Assembly (NCBI GenBank): GCA_035575035.1
Contig: DATLYH010000395.1
Span: 1 to 23,272, forward strand
Length of the DNA: 23,272 bases
Source of the DNA: DATLYH01 sp035575035
Lineage (GTDB): Bacteria > Planctomycetota > Planctomycetia > Gemmatales > Gemmataceae
Direction of reading: 5' to 3'
Position numbers and translations under genes: made by a program. Below the pieces are notes generated by a model that had not been told where the DNA came from, ran no database searches, and saw nothing but the letters and a program-made list of their open reading frames with translations. Below are positions 8,223 through 15,800 of this stretch, in pieces. Each line of letters starts with the position of its first letter. Positions within the stretch are counted from its first letter, which is position 1.

Positions 8223-9068
8223 TCACGCCTTGGGCCGGCCCACAATGCAGTAGCCGACCTGGAACCAGAGCGAATGGATCTGCCAATCGTCGAGGACCTC
8301 CTTGACGATCGGTTCCAATTGGAGGTTGCGATGGCGATCAACCATGTCGGTGAACTCGGGCCCCAGGTGCATCAGGCGCGCCATGATCCAGCGGTCGAGC
8401 TGCGGCAGGCCGATCCGGTGGCCGATCAGCCGGTTCGGCAGGTTGGGCACCTCGTCGGCGACCACCACCCATCCGCCGGGCCGACAGACGCGGGCCATCT
8501 CTCTGAGGGCGCGGAGCGGATCGTTGAAATAGTTGAAGGCGCCGACACTGAGCACGTTGTCGAAGGTGCGGTCGCGGAAGGGGAGGCTTTCCGCCTCGCC
8601 CAGGAGCAGACGCAGGTCGCGGTCCGGGAAGCGGCGCCGGCAGCCTTCTAGTTGAACAATCGAGATGTCATTGCCGTAGACCAGACAGTCGGCCGGGATC
8701 AGCGGCAGGTTGGAGCCGTCGCCGATGGCCACCTCCAGCAGCCGGGTGCCGGACAGGTTCGGCAGGTGTTTGGTGATCTGGCGCCGCGCGCGACGCTCTC
8801 CCCCATTGCAGAGGAAGGTGAACCATTCCCAGAAGCGGAAGCGCGGCCAAAGGGGACCGTTGTAGAAGTCGGCGGCCACCTTGTTGTTCCCCTGAAGCTG
8901 ACCCATCGTGTCAAGGATGCCGTCGCGGATCGGGTAAGACCGGCCGCAGCCGGCGCAGGTCAGCGCCCAGTCGTCGGCCGCCCCCAGCGCGCCGCCGCAG
9001 GTCACGCACTGGAGCAGCGCACCATCGGCAATCCAGGTGGAGGGGAGGGGTTGAGTTTGGGTGGGCAT
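8223..9068 (-). CDS. Zinc-ribbon SAM-dependent methyltransferase (copy 1)
   Basis: A 281-residue class I methyltransferase with an N-terminal Trm112-like zinc ribbon. Cys21, Cys24, Cys38 and Cys41 form two CxxC pairs, followed by SYPIRDGIL. The SAM fold shows motif I LLEVAIGDGSN (about 108-118), an acidic residue ending strand 2 (YGNDIS), and the post-core EMARVCRPGGWVVVADEV typical of the UbiE/COQ5-like Methyltransf_11 group. The start at 9068 is preferred over 9167 because AAAGGAC lies 8 bases upstream and the longer frame would translate repeat DNA. It is a clear paralogue of the next gene (shared NNKVAADFYN / NNRIAADFYN blocks, GWVVVADE / GRVVVADE and a common C-terminal GYCIVG). Likely role: methylation of a quinone, lipid or polyketide intermediate of the adjacent pathway. 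The substrate is unknown. Confidence 0.88.
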   Translation of the reverse strand: MPTQTQPLPSTWIADGALLQCVTCGGALGAADDWALTCAGCGRSYPIRDGILDTMGQLQGNNKVAADFYNGPLWPRFRFWEWFTFLCNGGERRARRQITKHLPNLSGTRLLEVAIGDGSNLPLIPADCLVYGNDISIVQLEGCRRRFPDRDLRLLLGEAESLPFRDRTFDNVLSVGAFNYFNDPLRALREMARVCRPGGWVVVADEVPNLPNRLIGHRIGLPQLDRWIMARLMHLGPEFTDMVDRHRNLQLEPIVKEVLDDWQIHSLWFQVGYCIVGRPKA

Positions 9069-9076
9069 CGTTCGCT

Positions 9077-9083
9077 GTCCTTT
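9077..9083 (-). promoter_or_regulatory. Ribosome-binding site supporting methyltransferase start at 9068
   Basis: On the minus strand AAAGGAC lies 8 bases before the ATG. It is part of a 28-bp unit that is tandemly duplicated, so a second AAAGGAC lies 28 bases further upstream. Confidence 0.55.
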
Positions 9084-9132
9084 GTGTCTTTCTGAGCCGC
9101 GACCGTCCTTTGTGTCTTTCTGAGCCGCGACC
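9077..9132. repeat. Exact 28-bp tandem duplication
   Basis: Bases 9077-9104 and 9105-9132 are identical (each begins GTCCTTTGTGTC). The proximal copy holds the ribosome-binding site of the methyltransferase gene. The distal end of each unit contains GAGCCGCGACC, which resembles half of the REP-like hairpin found at 12541-12602. Confidence 0.9.
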
Positions 9133-9178
9133 GTCAGGGAGCGGGCTAGGCCGCCCCGCTCGCTCACGCTCGCGGCTC
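9122..9178. repeat. REP-like imperfect palindrome
   Basis: GAGCCGCGACCGTCAGGGAG on the left pairs imperfectly with CTCGCTCACGCTCGCGGCTC on the right, giving a GC-rich stem of about 23 bp with a few mismatches. A further half-copy follows at about 9190-9214 and runs into the last codons of the upstream methyltransferase gene. The core GCTCGCTnACGCTCGCGGCTC is shared with the hairpin at 12541-12602, indicating one dispersed family. Confidence 0.7.
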
Positions 9179-9201
9179 TGTGAAATAGCCGCCCCGCTCG
9201 C

Positions 9202-10035
9202 TCACGCTTGCGGAGAGCCGACGATACAGTAGCCCAGGCCGCGCCAGATGGTATGGACCCGGTGCGATCCCAAGGCCGCGCGGGCCGCTGCGTGTACGTC
9301 GAGTTGGTTGTTCAGGACCATGTTCGTGAACTCCGGGCCAAACCAGAAACGCTCCATCAGCCAGATGTCGAGGCCTGGCCAGCCGAGCAGGTGGCCCCAG
9401 CCGTAGCGGTGCAGGTCGGGCAGCTCGTCAGCCACCACGACCCGACCGCCCGGCCGGCAGACGCGCGCCATCTCCTTTAAGGCCCCGGGCGGGTCGCTGA
9501 AGAAGTTGAAGCCGCCGACGCACAGCACCGCGTCGAACGAGTCATCCTCGAAGGGAAGGTGCTCCCCCTCGGCCAGGGCCAGGAACAGGCCGCGCCGCGG
9601 ATAGCGGTCACGGCAAGCGGCCAGCGGCCGGCGGGCAATGTCGATGCCGGTGATCTCCAGCGACCGCGGCAGCAGGGCGACGTTCTCGCCGTCGCCGATG
9701 CCGACTTCCAGCAGGGCGCCGGTGCGGAGATGCCGCAGGTGGCGGAGGATCTGCATCCGCGCGCCCGGCAGGCCGCCCTGGACCTTCAGGAAGAGCTGTT
9801 CCCACGGGCGAAATCTCAACCAGCGGTCGCTGTTGTAGAAGTCGGCGGCGATGCGGTTGTTGCCGGTCAGCGTCTCCTGCACGAGCAACAGGCCATCCCG
9901 CACCGGATACAACCGCCCGCAGCGAGCACAGCCCGTGCCGCCTTCCCCCAGCGCGGCGGCGCAGTCCACGCAGCGCAGGGGCGGCGAGGCCGCGGCGCCG
10001 GAGGTGCGTCGGTCGCGGATGGTTGCCGTGCTCAT
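9202..10035 (-). CDS. Zinc-ribbon SAM-dependent methyltransferase (copy 2)
   Basis: A 277-residue paralogue of the neighbouring methyltransferase with the same two-part layout. It has a zinc ribbon with Cys22, Cys25, Cys36 and Cys39 followed by LYPVRDGLL, then a class I SAM fold. Motif I is LLEVGIGDGEN, strand 2 ends in GIDIA, and the post-core reads EMARVCRPGGRVVVADEL. The start at 10035 is chosen because GAGGGGG lies five bases upstream and because the zinc ribbon begins soon after. The longer frame to 10158 adds 41 Arg/Pro-rich residues overlapping the upstream dehydrogenase gene. It begins 17 bases after the dehydrogenase stop, so co-transcription is likely. The last codons lie in a half-copy of the REP-like repeat. 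Two similar enzymes in one operon suggest two sequential or site-specific methylations. Confidence 0.88.
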   Translation of the reverse strand: MSTATIRDRRTSGAAASPPLRCVDCAAALGEGGTGCARCGRLYPVRDGLLLVQETLTGNNRIAADFYNSDRWLRFRPWEQLFLKVQGGLPGARMQILRHLRHLRTGALLEVGIGDGENVALLPRSLEITGIDIARRPLAACRDRYPRRGLFLALAEGEHLPFEDDSFDAVLCVGGFNFFSDPPGALKEMARVCRPGGRVVVADELPDLHRYGWGHLLGWPGLDIWLMERFWFGPEFTNMVLNNQLDVHAAARAALGSHRVHTIWRGLGYCIVGSPQA

Positions 10036-10040
10036 CGAAG

Positions 10041-10047
10041 CCCCCTC
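10041..10047 (-). promoter_or_regulatory. Strong ribosome-binding site fixing methyltransferase start at 10035
   Basis: GAGGGGG on the minus strand, five bases before the ATG; it lies in the 17-base gap after the dehydrogenase stop codon. Confidence 0.6.
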
Positions 10048-10052
10048 TTCCG

Positions 10053-10856
10053 TCAATAATCGCCTCGGATTCCCCACCGCCCGGCGGCGGCCATCAGGTG
10101 ATCGTAGGCCCATGCCGGCAACCGGCGCAGCACACTCATCACCGCGGCCTGATACCACGGGAACGCTGCCTCGCGCCGGCCCTTGCTGATCGCCCGGATG
10201 ATGCGCCTGGCCGCTGCCTCCGGCCGCATCATCGGCATGGGGAAGCGCAGCGGCAGCACCTCGCTCATCGCGGTGCGGACAAAACCGGGGTAGACCGTCG
10301 TTACCCGGATACCGCGCCGCCGCAGCGCCGGCCGAAGACTTTCAAGGTAGGTCGCGAAGGCGACCTTGCTCGCCGCGTAGCCGGCACACCAGGGGAGCGC
10401 CCGCCGCGCCCCCAGCGAGCTGACCGCCACTATCTGACCGCCGCCGCGCGCCAGCATCGAGGGGAGCACCGCCGCCAGGACGTAGACGCCTCCCAGGTAA
10501 TTGACGCCCAGCATCTCTATCAGGTCATCCAGGTTGGGCGAGCGGGCATCGGTCAGTCGGCCGACGCCGGCGTTGTGGATTAACACGTCCACCGGTCCCA
10601 GCGTGCGCTCCACGGCGGCCACGGCATCGGCCACGGCGGCCCGGTCGCGCACATCGACCGGCTGCGCGCTCAGGACGGTACCGCGCAGCTCGACCGCCAG
10701 CTTCGCCAGCTTCTCGGGCGTCCGGGCCAGCAGACCCAGCCGGCAGCCGTGCTCCGCCAGGGCGCGGACCAGGGCCCGGCCAATCCCTCCCGTGGCCCCC
10801 GTCACTACCACCACTTTGCCGTGCAGCGTGTCCATCGCACCCGCCACCGTCGCCAT
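10053..10856 (-). CDS. Short-chain dehydrogenase/reductase (copy 1)
   Basis: A 267-residue classical SDR. It has the nucleotide-binding glycine motif TGATGGIG near the N-terminus, NAG in IHNAGVG, the active-site serine in VSSLGARRALPW, and YxxxK with Tyr160 in GYAASK. A basic residue after strand 2 (LLARTPEK) favours NADPH. The chosen ATG at 10856 overlaps the preceding dehydrogenase stop as TGATG; a second ATG at 10835 would give 260 residues and has a slightly better GGCGGG upstream. It closely resembles the preceding gene, so the pair arose by duplication. C-terminal PWYQAAVMSVLRRLPAWAYD also matches the neighbour's PWDTSLAVRLLCWLPAGVYD and may form a membrane-associated helix. Likely role: reduction or oxidation of a keto or hydroxy group on the lipid product. 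Confidence 0.9.
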   Translation of the reverse strand: MATVAGAMDTLHGKVVVVTGATGGIGRALVRALAEHGCRLGLLARTPEKLAKLAVELRGTVLSAQPVDVRDRAAVADAVAAVERTLGPVDVLIHNAGVGRLTDARSPNLDDLIEMLGVNYLGGVYVLAAVLPSMLARGGGQIVAVSSLGARRALPWCAGYAASKVAFATYLESLRPALRRRGIRVTTVYPGFVRTAMSEVLPLRFPMPMMRPEAAARRIIRAISKGRREAAFPWYQAAVMSVLRRLPAWAYDHLMAAAGRWGIRGDY

Positions 10857-11641
10857 CAGTACCGCAGGTTCGGGATCCGGGCCGCCCCCCGGGCCATCAC
10901 CCAGTCGTAGACCCCCGCGGGCAGCCAGCAGAGGAGGCGGACCGCCAGGCTGGTGTCCCACGGGAACGAGTAAACGCGGCGCCGCCGCAGGATCGCCTTG
11001 AGGACATGCCGGGCCGCCGCCCCCGGCTCCATCAGCGGCACGGGCGGCTGCACCGCGGCGGATTGCATCAACGGCGTGCGGACGAATCCGGGGAGCACGG
11101 TCGTGACCCCGATGCCGCGCCGCCGCAGCGCCGGCCGCAGACTCTCCAGATACGCCGCCAGCCCCGCCTTGCTGGCGCTGTACGCCGCCGAGAACGGCAT
11201 ACCGCGGCAGCCGGCCAGACTGGAGAGGGCAATGATCTGTCCGCGCCGCCGCTCCAGCATCCCCGGCAGCACGGCATCGATGGCGTGGGCCACGCCCAGC
11301 AAGTTCACCCGGAGGATCGCCTCGGTGCCTTCGACGTCCAGGTCGTCCACCAGCGTGGTCCCGGTGATCCCCGCGCAGGCCACCAGGATGTCAACCGGCC
11401 CGAGCTGCCCGGCCAGCGTCGTGACTGCCGCATGGACCGCTCCCCGGTCGCGCACATCAGCCGTGGCTGTGGCACAGGCGGCACCCACGGCCCGCAGTTC
11501 CTCGGCCAGCGAGGCCAGTCCCTCGGCGTTGCGGTCGAGCAGTCCCAGGCGGACGCCCTCGCGCGCCAGCAGGGGGCAGAGCGCCCGGCCGATGCCGCTG
11601 GCGGCGCCTGTCACCACGGCCACATGGTCTTGGAGCTTCAT
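10856..11641 (-). CDS. Short-chain dehydrogenase/reductase (copy 2)
   Basis: 261 residues and a classical SDR. It has TGAASGIG, serine in LSSLAGCRGMPF, and YxxxK with Tyr154 in AYSASK. The structural NAG motif after strand 4 is replaced by CAG (Cys89 in VACAGITG), a tolerated but less common variant. The start at 11641 overlaps the upstream hydrolase stop (ATGA) and has GGAGGG six bases before it, so the longer in-frame reading to 12091 is spurious. Its stop overlaps the start of the next dehydrogenase. Acidic residues after strand 2 (GLLDRNAEG) suggest NAD preference, opposite to copy 1. Different cofactors would let the pair act on one substrate in different directions, but that is inference. 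Confidence 0.9.
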   Translation of the reverse strand: MKLQDHVAVVTGAASGIGRALCPLLAREGVRLGLLDRNAEGLASLAEELRAVGAACATATADVRDRGAVHAAVTTLAGQLGPVDILVACAGITGTTLVDDLDVEGTEAILRVNLLGVAHAIDAVLPGMLERRRGQIIALSSLAGCRGMPFSAAYSASKAGLAAYLESLRPALRRRGIGVTTVLPGFVRTPLMQSAAVQPPVPLMEPGAAARHVLKAILRRRRVYSFPWDTSLAVRLLCWLPAGVYDWVMARGAARIPNLRY

Positions 11642-12522
11642 GTTGTTCCCTCCACCGCCAGCGGCTCGCCGCGCGCCGGGCCGCCGGACAGGCCGGCCAT
11701 GTCGCGGAGGTGCTTGCGGACCAATGCGACGTAGCCGGCCGGGTTCTCCTCGTGAGCGCGATGCTGGGCGCCGGGGACAAGGGCCGCCTTGCAGTTGGGC
11801 AGGTTCTGCTCCAGGAAACGGCAGGTGGCCAGGAAGGGGGAGTGCTCGCCGTAGAGCGCGACCACCGGCTGACGGACCGACACGATCCGCTCGGCGGTGA
11901 GGCCGGCCACCGCCTGAACATCCTCGCCGCAGGTCGTGGCCGCCAGCCGGACCAGGCGCTGCAACGCCGGGCCACCCAGCTCCTTCTCGAACATCGCCCG
12001 CCGCTCCGGCGTCAGGGTAGCTGCCTGCCGCAGCACGTCGCCGACGTCGAACCAGGCCTCGTCGCTGATCTCCAGGCCGGCGCGGGCGCACTGCTGCTTG
12101 TATTCCTGCCAGCCGGACCAGCGGGGCACGTCGTTTTCCAGATGGCGCAGCCCGGGGAAATACGGGTCCGACAGCACGATACCCCGCACCGCCTCCGGGT
12201 AAAGGACGGCGGCATGCAGGGCGATGACGCCGCCAAAACTGTGGCCGAGCAGATACGACGGCCCCAGCCCGAGCGCCTGCTGGAGTTTGCGCAGGTCATG
12301 CGCCATGTCGGCCGAGGTGTAGCCGGTCGGCGGCGTGTCGCTGTAGCCGTGGCCGCGAAGGTCGTAGTAGGTGACGCGGAAATCGGCCGCCAGGGCGCGG
12401 ATCACATCGATCAGCGGCCAGATGGCCATGTTCCCGGTGATGCCGTGAATTAGCACCACGTCCGGCCCCTGGCCCGACTGCTGGTAGTAAAACTTCATCC
12501 CATCAACGCGAACAAACGGCAT
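11638..12522 (-). CDS. Alpha/beta-hydrolase fold enzyme
   Basis: 294 residues with the complete alpha/beta-hydrolase pattern. It has the oxyanion HG motif in VVLIHGITGN, nucleophile Ser95 in GHSFGG, and a catalytic His near the C-terminus (His254 or His257 in AQHRAHEEN). YYDLRGHGYSDTP is typical of the family. There is no signal peptide. The start at 12522 is preceded by GGAGAA. In this operon, placed straight after the carrier-protein genes, it may act as a thioesterase or acyl-transfer enzyme releasing the chain from the ACP, because the synthase subunits show no thioesterase domain. Esterase, haloperoxidase-like or C-C hydrolase activity is equally compatible with the sequence. Confidence 0.88.
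   Translation of the reverse strand: MPFVRVDGMKFYYQQSGQGPDVVLIHGITGNMAIWPLIDVIRALAADFRVTYYDLRGHGYSDTPPTGYTSADMAHDLRKLQQALGLGPSYLLGHSFGGVIALHAAVLYPEAVRGIVLSDPYFPGLRHLENDVPRWSGWQEYKQQCARAGLEISDEAWFDVGDVLRQAATLTPERRAMFEKELGGPALQRLVRLAATTCGEDVQAVAGLTAERIVSVRQPVVALYGEHSPFLATCRFLEQNLPNCKAALVPGAQHRAHEENPAGYVALVRKHLRDMAGLSGGPARGEPLAVEGTT
11648..11653 (-). promoter_or_regulatory. Strong ribosome-binding site fixing SDR start at 11641
   Basis: GGAGGG on the minus strand, six bases before the ATG and inside the last codons of the hydrolase gene. It supports a 261-residue dehydrogenase rather than the longer open frame. Confidence 0.6.
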
Positions 12523-12540
12523 GGGTCAAGGTTCTCCGGT

Positions 12541-12602
12541 CCGAGCCGCGAGCGTTAGCGAGCGGACCAGAGCGGGCCCGCTCGCTGACGCTCGCGGCTC
12601 GG
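12541..12602. repeat. REP-like hairpin with 25-bp arms
   Basis: 12541-12565 (CCGAGCCGCGAGCGTTAGCG...) and 12578-12602 are reverse complements with one G-T type mismatch and a 12-base loop. It fills most of the 88-base gap between the ACP and hydrolase genes. It could stabilise or attenuate the operon mRNA at this point. There is no T-tract. Its core recurs around 9153-9214, so it is a dispersed element rather than a unique operator. Confidence 0.85.
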
Positions 12603-12610
12603 AAGTGTCC

Positions 12611-12889
12611 CTAGTTCAAATGCCGGTGCAGGAAGGCGGCCAACTCGCCCACCTCGATGTCGCGGACGGCGCGCTGGCCCAGCCCTGCCATGAACTCGTG
12701 GAACGGCAGCTTCCGGCCGTAGTGTGCCTCGATCGTCTCACCCAGGACGACCGCGTCGATCGAGGCCAGCCCCAGGTCGCCGAAGAAGCGCGTCTGCGGG
12801 CCGATCTCACCGTAGTACTCGCGGCCGTGGAAGTTCTTCAGGATGCCGGCCAGGTCGTTGAGGATCTGTTCGCGGCTGATGGCAGTCAT
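12611..12889 (-). CDS. Free-standing acyl carrier protein
   Basis: A 92-residue acidic four-helix carrier protein. The phosphopantetheine attachment site is Ser43 in DLGLASIDAVVLGE. The usual Asp before the serine is replaced by Ala, but the surrounding helix is well conserved. An N-terminal helix (EQILNDLAGILKNF) and a C-terminal helix (EVGELAAFLHRHL) frame it. The start overlaps the stop of the PPTase-bearing synthase subunit by 4 bases (ATGA), so it is made together with the domain that probably activates it. AAAGGACCGGAG precedes the start. It may carry a starter or extender unit to the synthase, or receive the finished chain for tailoring by the dehydrogenases and methyltransferases encoded downstream. 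Confidence 0.92.
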   Translation of the reverse strand: MTAISREQILNDLAGILKNFHGREYYGEIGPQTRFFGDLGLASIDAVVLGETIEAHYGRKLPFHEFMAGLGQRAVRDIEVGELAAFLHRHLN

Positions 12890-15800
12890 GCTCCGGTCCT
12901 TTCACAGAAACTGACAGCGACGACCAGGTCGCCGTCGCGGACGGTGCGGGCAATGAGGAGCTGCCCGCGCAGCTCGGGGAACTCGGCCGCCAGGAGCGGC
13001 CCCGGCGCCACCTGGATGGTCCCCGTCGCCAGGTCGATAGCGCGGACGGCTAGAGTGCGCGGTCCCTCGATCTGCCCGCGCCCCAGCGCCTTGGCCGCCG
13101 CCTCGCGGGCACACCAGAAACGGGCGATCCCTTCGTCGCGGGCCGGGCCGAAGCGGTCGAGCAACCGGCGCTCGGTCGGATCAAAGGCGATCTCCTCGAA
13201 CTCCTGGCCGCGCGGCTGGACCTGCTCCAGGTCGATGCCCGCCGGCCGGCCAAACACGGCCAGGGCGGCCGCGACGCCGGCGGTATGAGTGATCGAGACG
13301 GCCGGCAATTCTTCCGGCCCGGCGCCGTCGAGCCGGCAGGCCACCGGCCGGCCGTGCGGGTCGGAGCGGATCTCGATGTCTGCCGGAAAGAGGCGTTCGC
13401 CGTACCGGTCGTGCCAAAGAGCACGGATGGCGTCCTTGGCGGCGATCCGGCCGAACAACCATTCGGTTCGGCGCGCCTCCGGCTGCTTCATCGAGCGGAA
13501 CTGCTGCCATTCGGTGCGGCTCAGGCTGGCGTGGGCCAGCGCCCCGCGCATGACCGGCTGCGTCAGGTCGGCGGGCGGATCAATCCGCATGCAGCAGATA
13601 TGCTCCCCACCGCCAAGCCCCTCGACAGCGGCCCAGCGATGGCCGAGCAAGAACTCGTCCTTCCGGCGGAAGTAATCGGTATACTCGCTCGGCCAGTAGA
13701 AGCGCCAGTACTCGGCCGGGTGCAGGCGGCACCAGAGCCGGCCGTCCGGCCCGATCAGGTCGATGCGGTGGCTCACCTGGCGGGCGCTGCTGCGCTCGAT
13801 CCGGACGCGGCACTTCACTCGTGTGCCGACGGCCGGGCGGGGGCCGTAAAGCTGCACCGTGCCCAATTCGTAAGGGAAGACGACCCGCCCGGTCTGGTCG
13901 GGAATCCCCAGGTGCCAGCAGCCGAGGATGTGAGTTGAGGCGTCGATCAACAGCGGGTCGGTGAGCAGCTCCGGGTCCGGCAGCGAGCGGAACAGCCCCG
14001 AGTGCGGCAGCGTGCGCAGGTGTCCCTCGATCCCCTCGTCGCCCTGGCGGTCGGTCGAGCAAACCGCCTGGAAGAGCGGCCCGTGGAACAGGCGGCGCTC
14101 CTCGTCGTAAAGTTGACCGGGGGTGTAGCAGCAGGGCCGTTCGTTCGTGAGCGGGAACTCATCCACCGGCGGCGGCTCGGGGTAGTGCTCGGCAAGGACC
14201 ACCGTCCCGTCCACGGCCAGCGTCTCGCTCGCGCCGCGCACCCAGGAAGAAGAATTCCCCAGGTCACGGACCTCGACCTGGACCTGATTCATCCCGTCCG
14301 CGGCGGGGAGGGTGCGGGCGCTAACCTCCAACGTGATTGGGTCATCCTCATCGAGGGGAATCCAGCGGTGCAGCCGGACACGCTTCAGCCCGATGACCTG
14401 TTTCCCGGGGACCAGCACTGCGGCGACCTCGGCCATCATCTCCACGCTGAAGGCCATCGGCATCACCGGCAGGCCGTGCAGGTCCGGGTCGATAGCGCTG
14501 GCATCGCGGCCGCCCAGGGTGTGGTCCAGCGCGTACAGGTCCTCCGTCAGGTCCACCCGTCGCCGCATCACCAACTCGCGCCCGGGTTCGTGGCGGACGA
14601 CCTCCCCCACCAGGGGGAAGCGACGGGGTGGCGTCGTCGAGTCCGCAGACCGCGGCCCGGGAGCGGCCCCGCCGCGCCGCCTGGTCAGGAAGGATTCTGT
14701 GACCTCGCGCTGCAAGTCGAGGAACTGTTCCATCACGTCCCAGTACCGGCACAGGACATGAGCACGGCTCGATGGCGGATTGGGAGAGGAATCCGCAATC
14801 CCGTCCAGCCGGCGTGGGGCGCGGTGGAGATAGAGGCGGTCGAGTAGCAGCGGCACCTGGTGGGCCGCGAGTTGCCCGGCCAGGTGGTTGAGTTGCGTCA
14901 GACCGGAACGGCGCGGCAGGTCAGCCGCCACCGCCAGCGCCGGCCGGCCGCGCAGGATGTCCTCGACGAACGAGGTCAGGTTGCCCCGCGGCCCCGACTC
15001 GACGAAGACCCGCACGCCGTCGGCGTACATCTGTTCGATCAGGCGGGTGAACTCGACCCGTGTTGCCCAGTGGGCGACGGCCAGCCGCCGGATCTCCGCT
15101 GGGTCAGCGGGAAACGGCCGGGCCGTCACGCACGAGTAGACCGGCTGGCGCGGCGGGCGGACCGGCAGGGCATCGAACATCCGCGCGATGGGGCCCAGGT
15201 GTGGCTCGAACAACGGCGTGTGGTAAGGGCGACGGAACGGCAGGCGCTCGCAGACCACGCCGCGAGCCCGCAACTCCGCCTCGACCGCCGCCATGACTTC
15301 CGACGGACCGGCCAGTACGGTCTGGTGCGGGCAGTTGTCCATGGCAAGGTGGACATCCCGCCCCAGCCGGGCGCTGACCTCGGCGACCGTCTGCCGGCCC
15401 GCTCCCGCCGCCAGGAGCACGGCATCGGCAACGTGTCCATCGTCTTCCTGCTGGCGGAGAAGATGGCCGAGCGCGAACAGCTGGGCGAACAGGAACTCAT
15501 CCGCGTCGAGGGCCCCCGCGCCGGCGAGGGCCGAGATTTCGCCTGCGCTGTGGCCGGCGAAGGCGTCCGCCTCCAGGCCGAGCTTGCGGAGCACATGATA
15601 GATGCCCCAGTTGGTCATCAGCACGCTGCCGACCGCGTTGTCCAGCCGCCACAGCTCCTGCTCGGCGGCGGCTCGCTCTTCGTCGGTTGCGTCGGCTGGC
15701 GGCAGAAACGCCCGGCTGATCGGCTGGGCACGGCCGCCGGCATCAAGCGACAGGCGGTCGCAGATAGCGAAGTGCTCGGCCACCTCGGGGAATTCAGCGC

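Noticed and set aside
11638..12091. Extended N-terminus of the second dehydrogenase reaching back into the hydrolase gene
   Set aside because: The extra residues are an out-of-frame reading of the hydrolase; a strong GGAGGG and an ATGA overlap fix the start at 11641.
12541..12602. Rho-independent terminator
   Set aside because: The stem is strong but is not followed by a T-rich tract on either strand, and the flanking genes are co-oriented members of one run.
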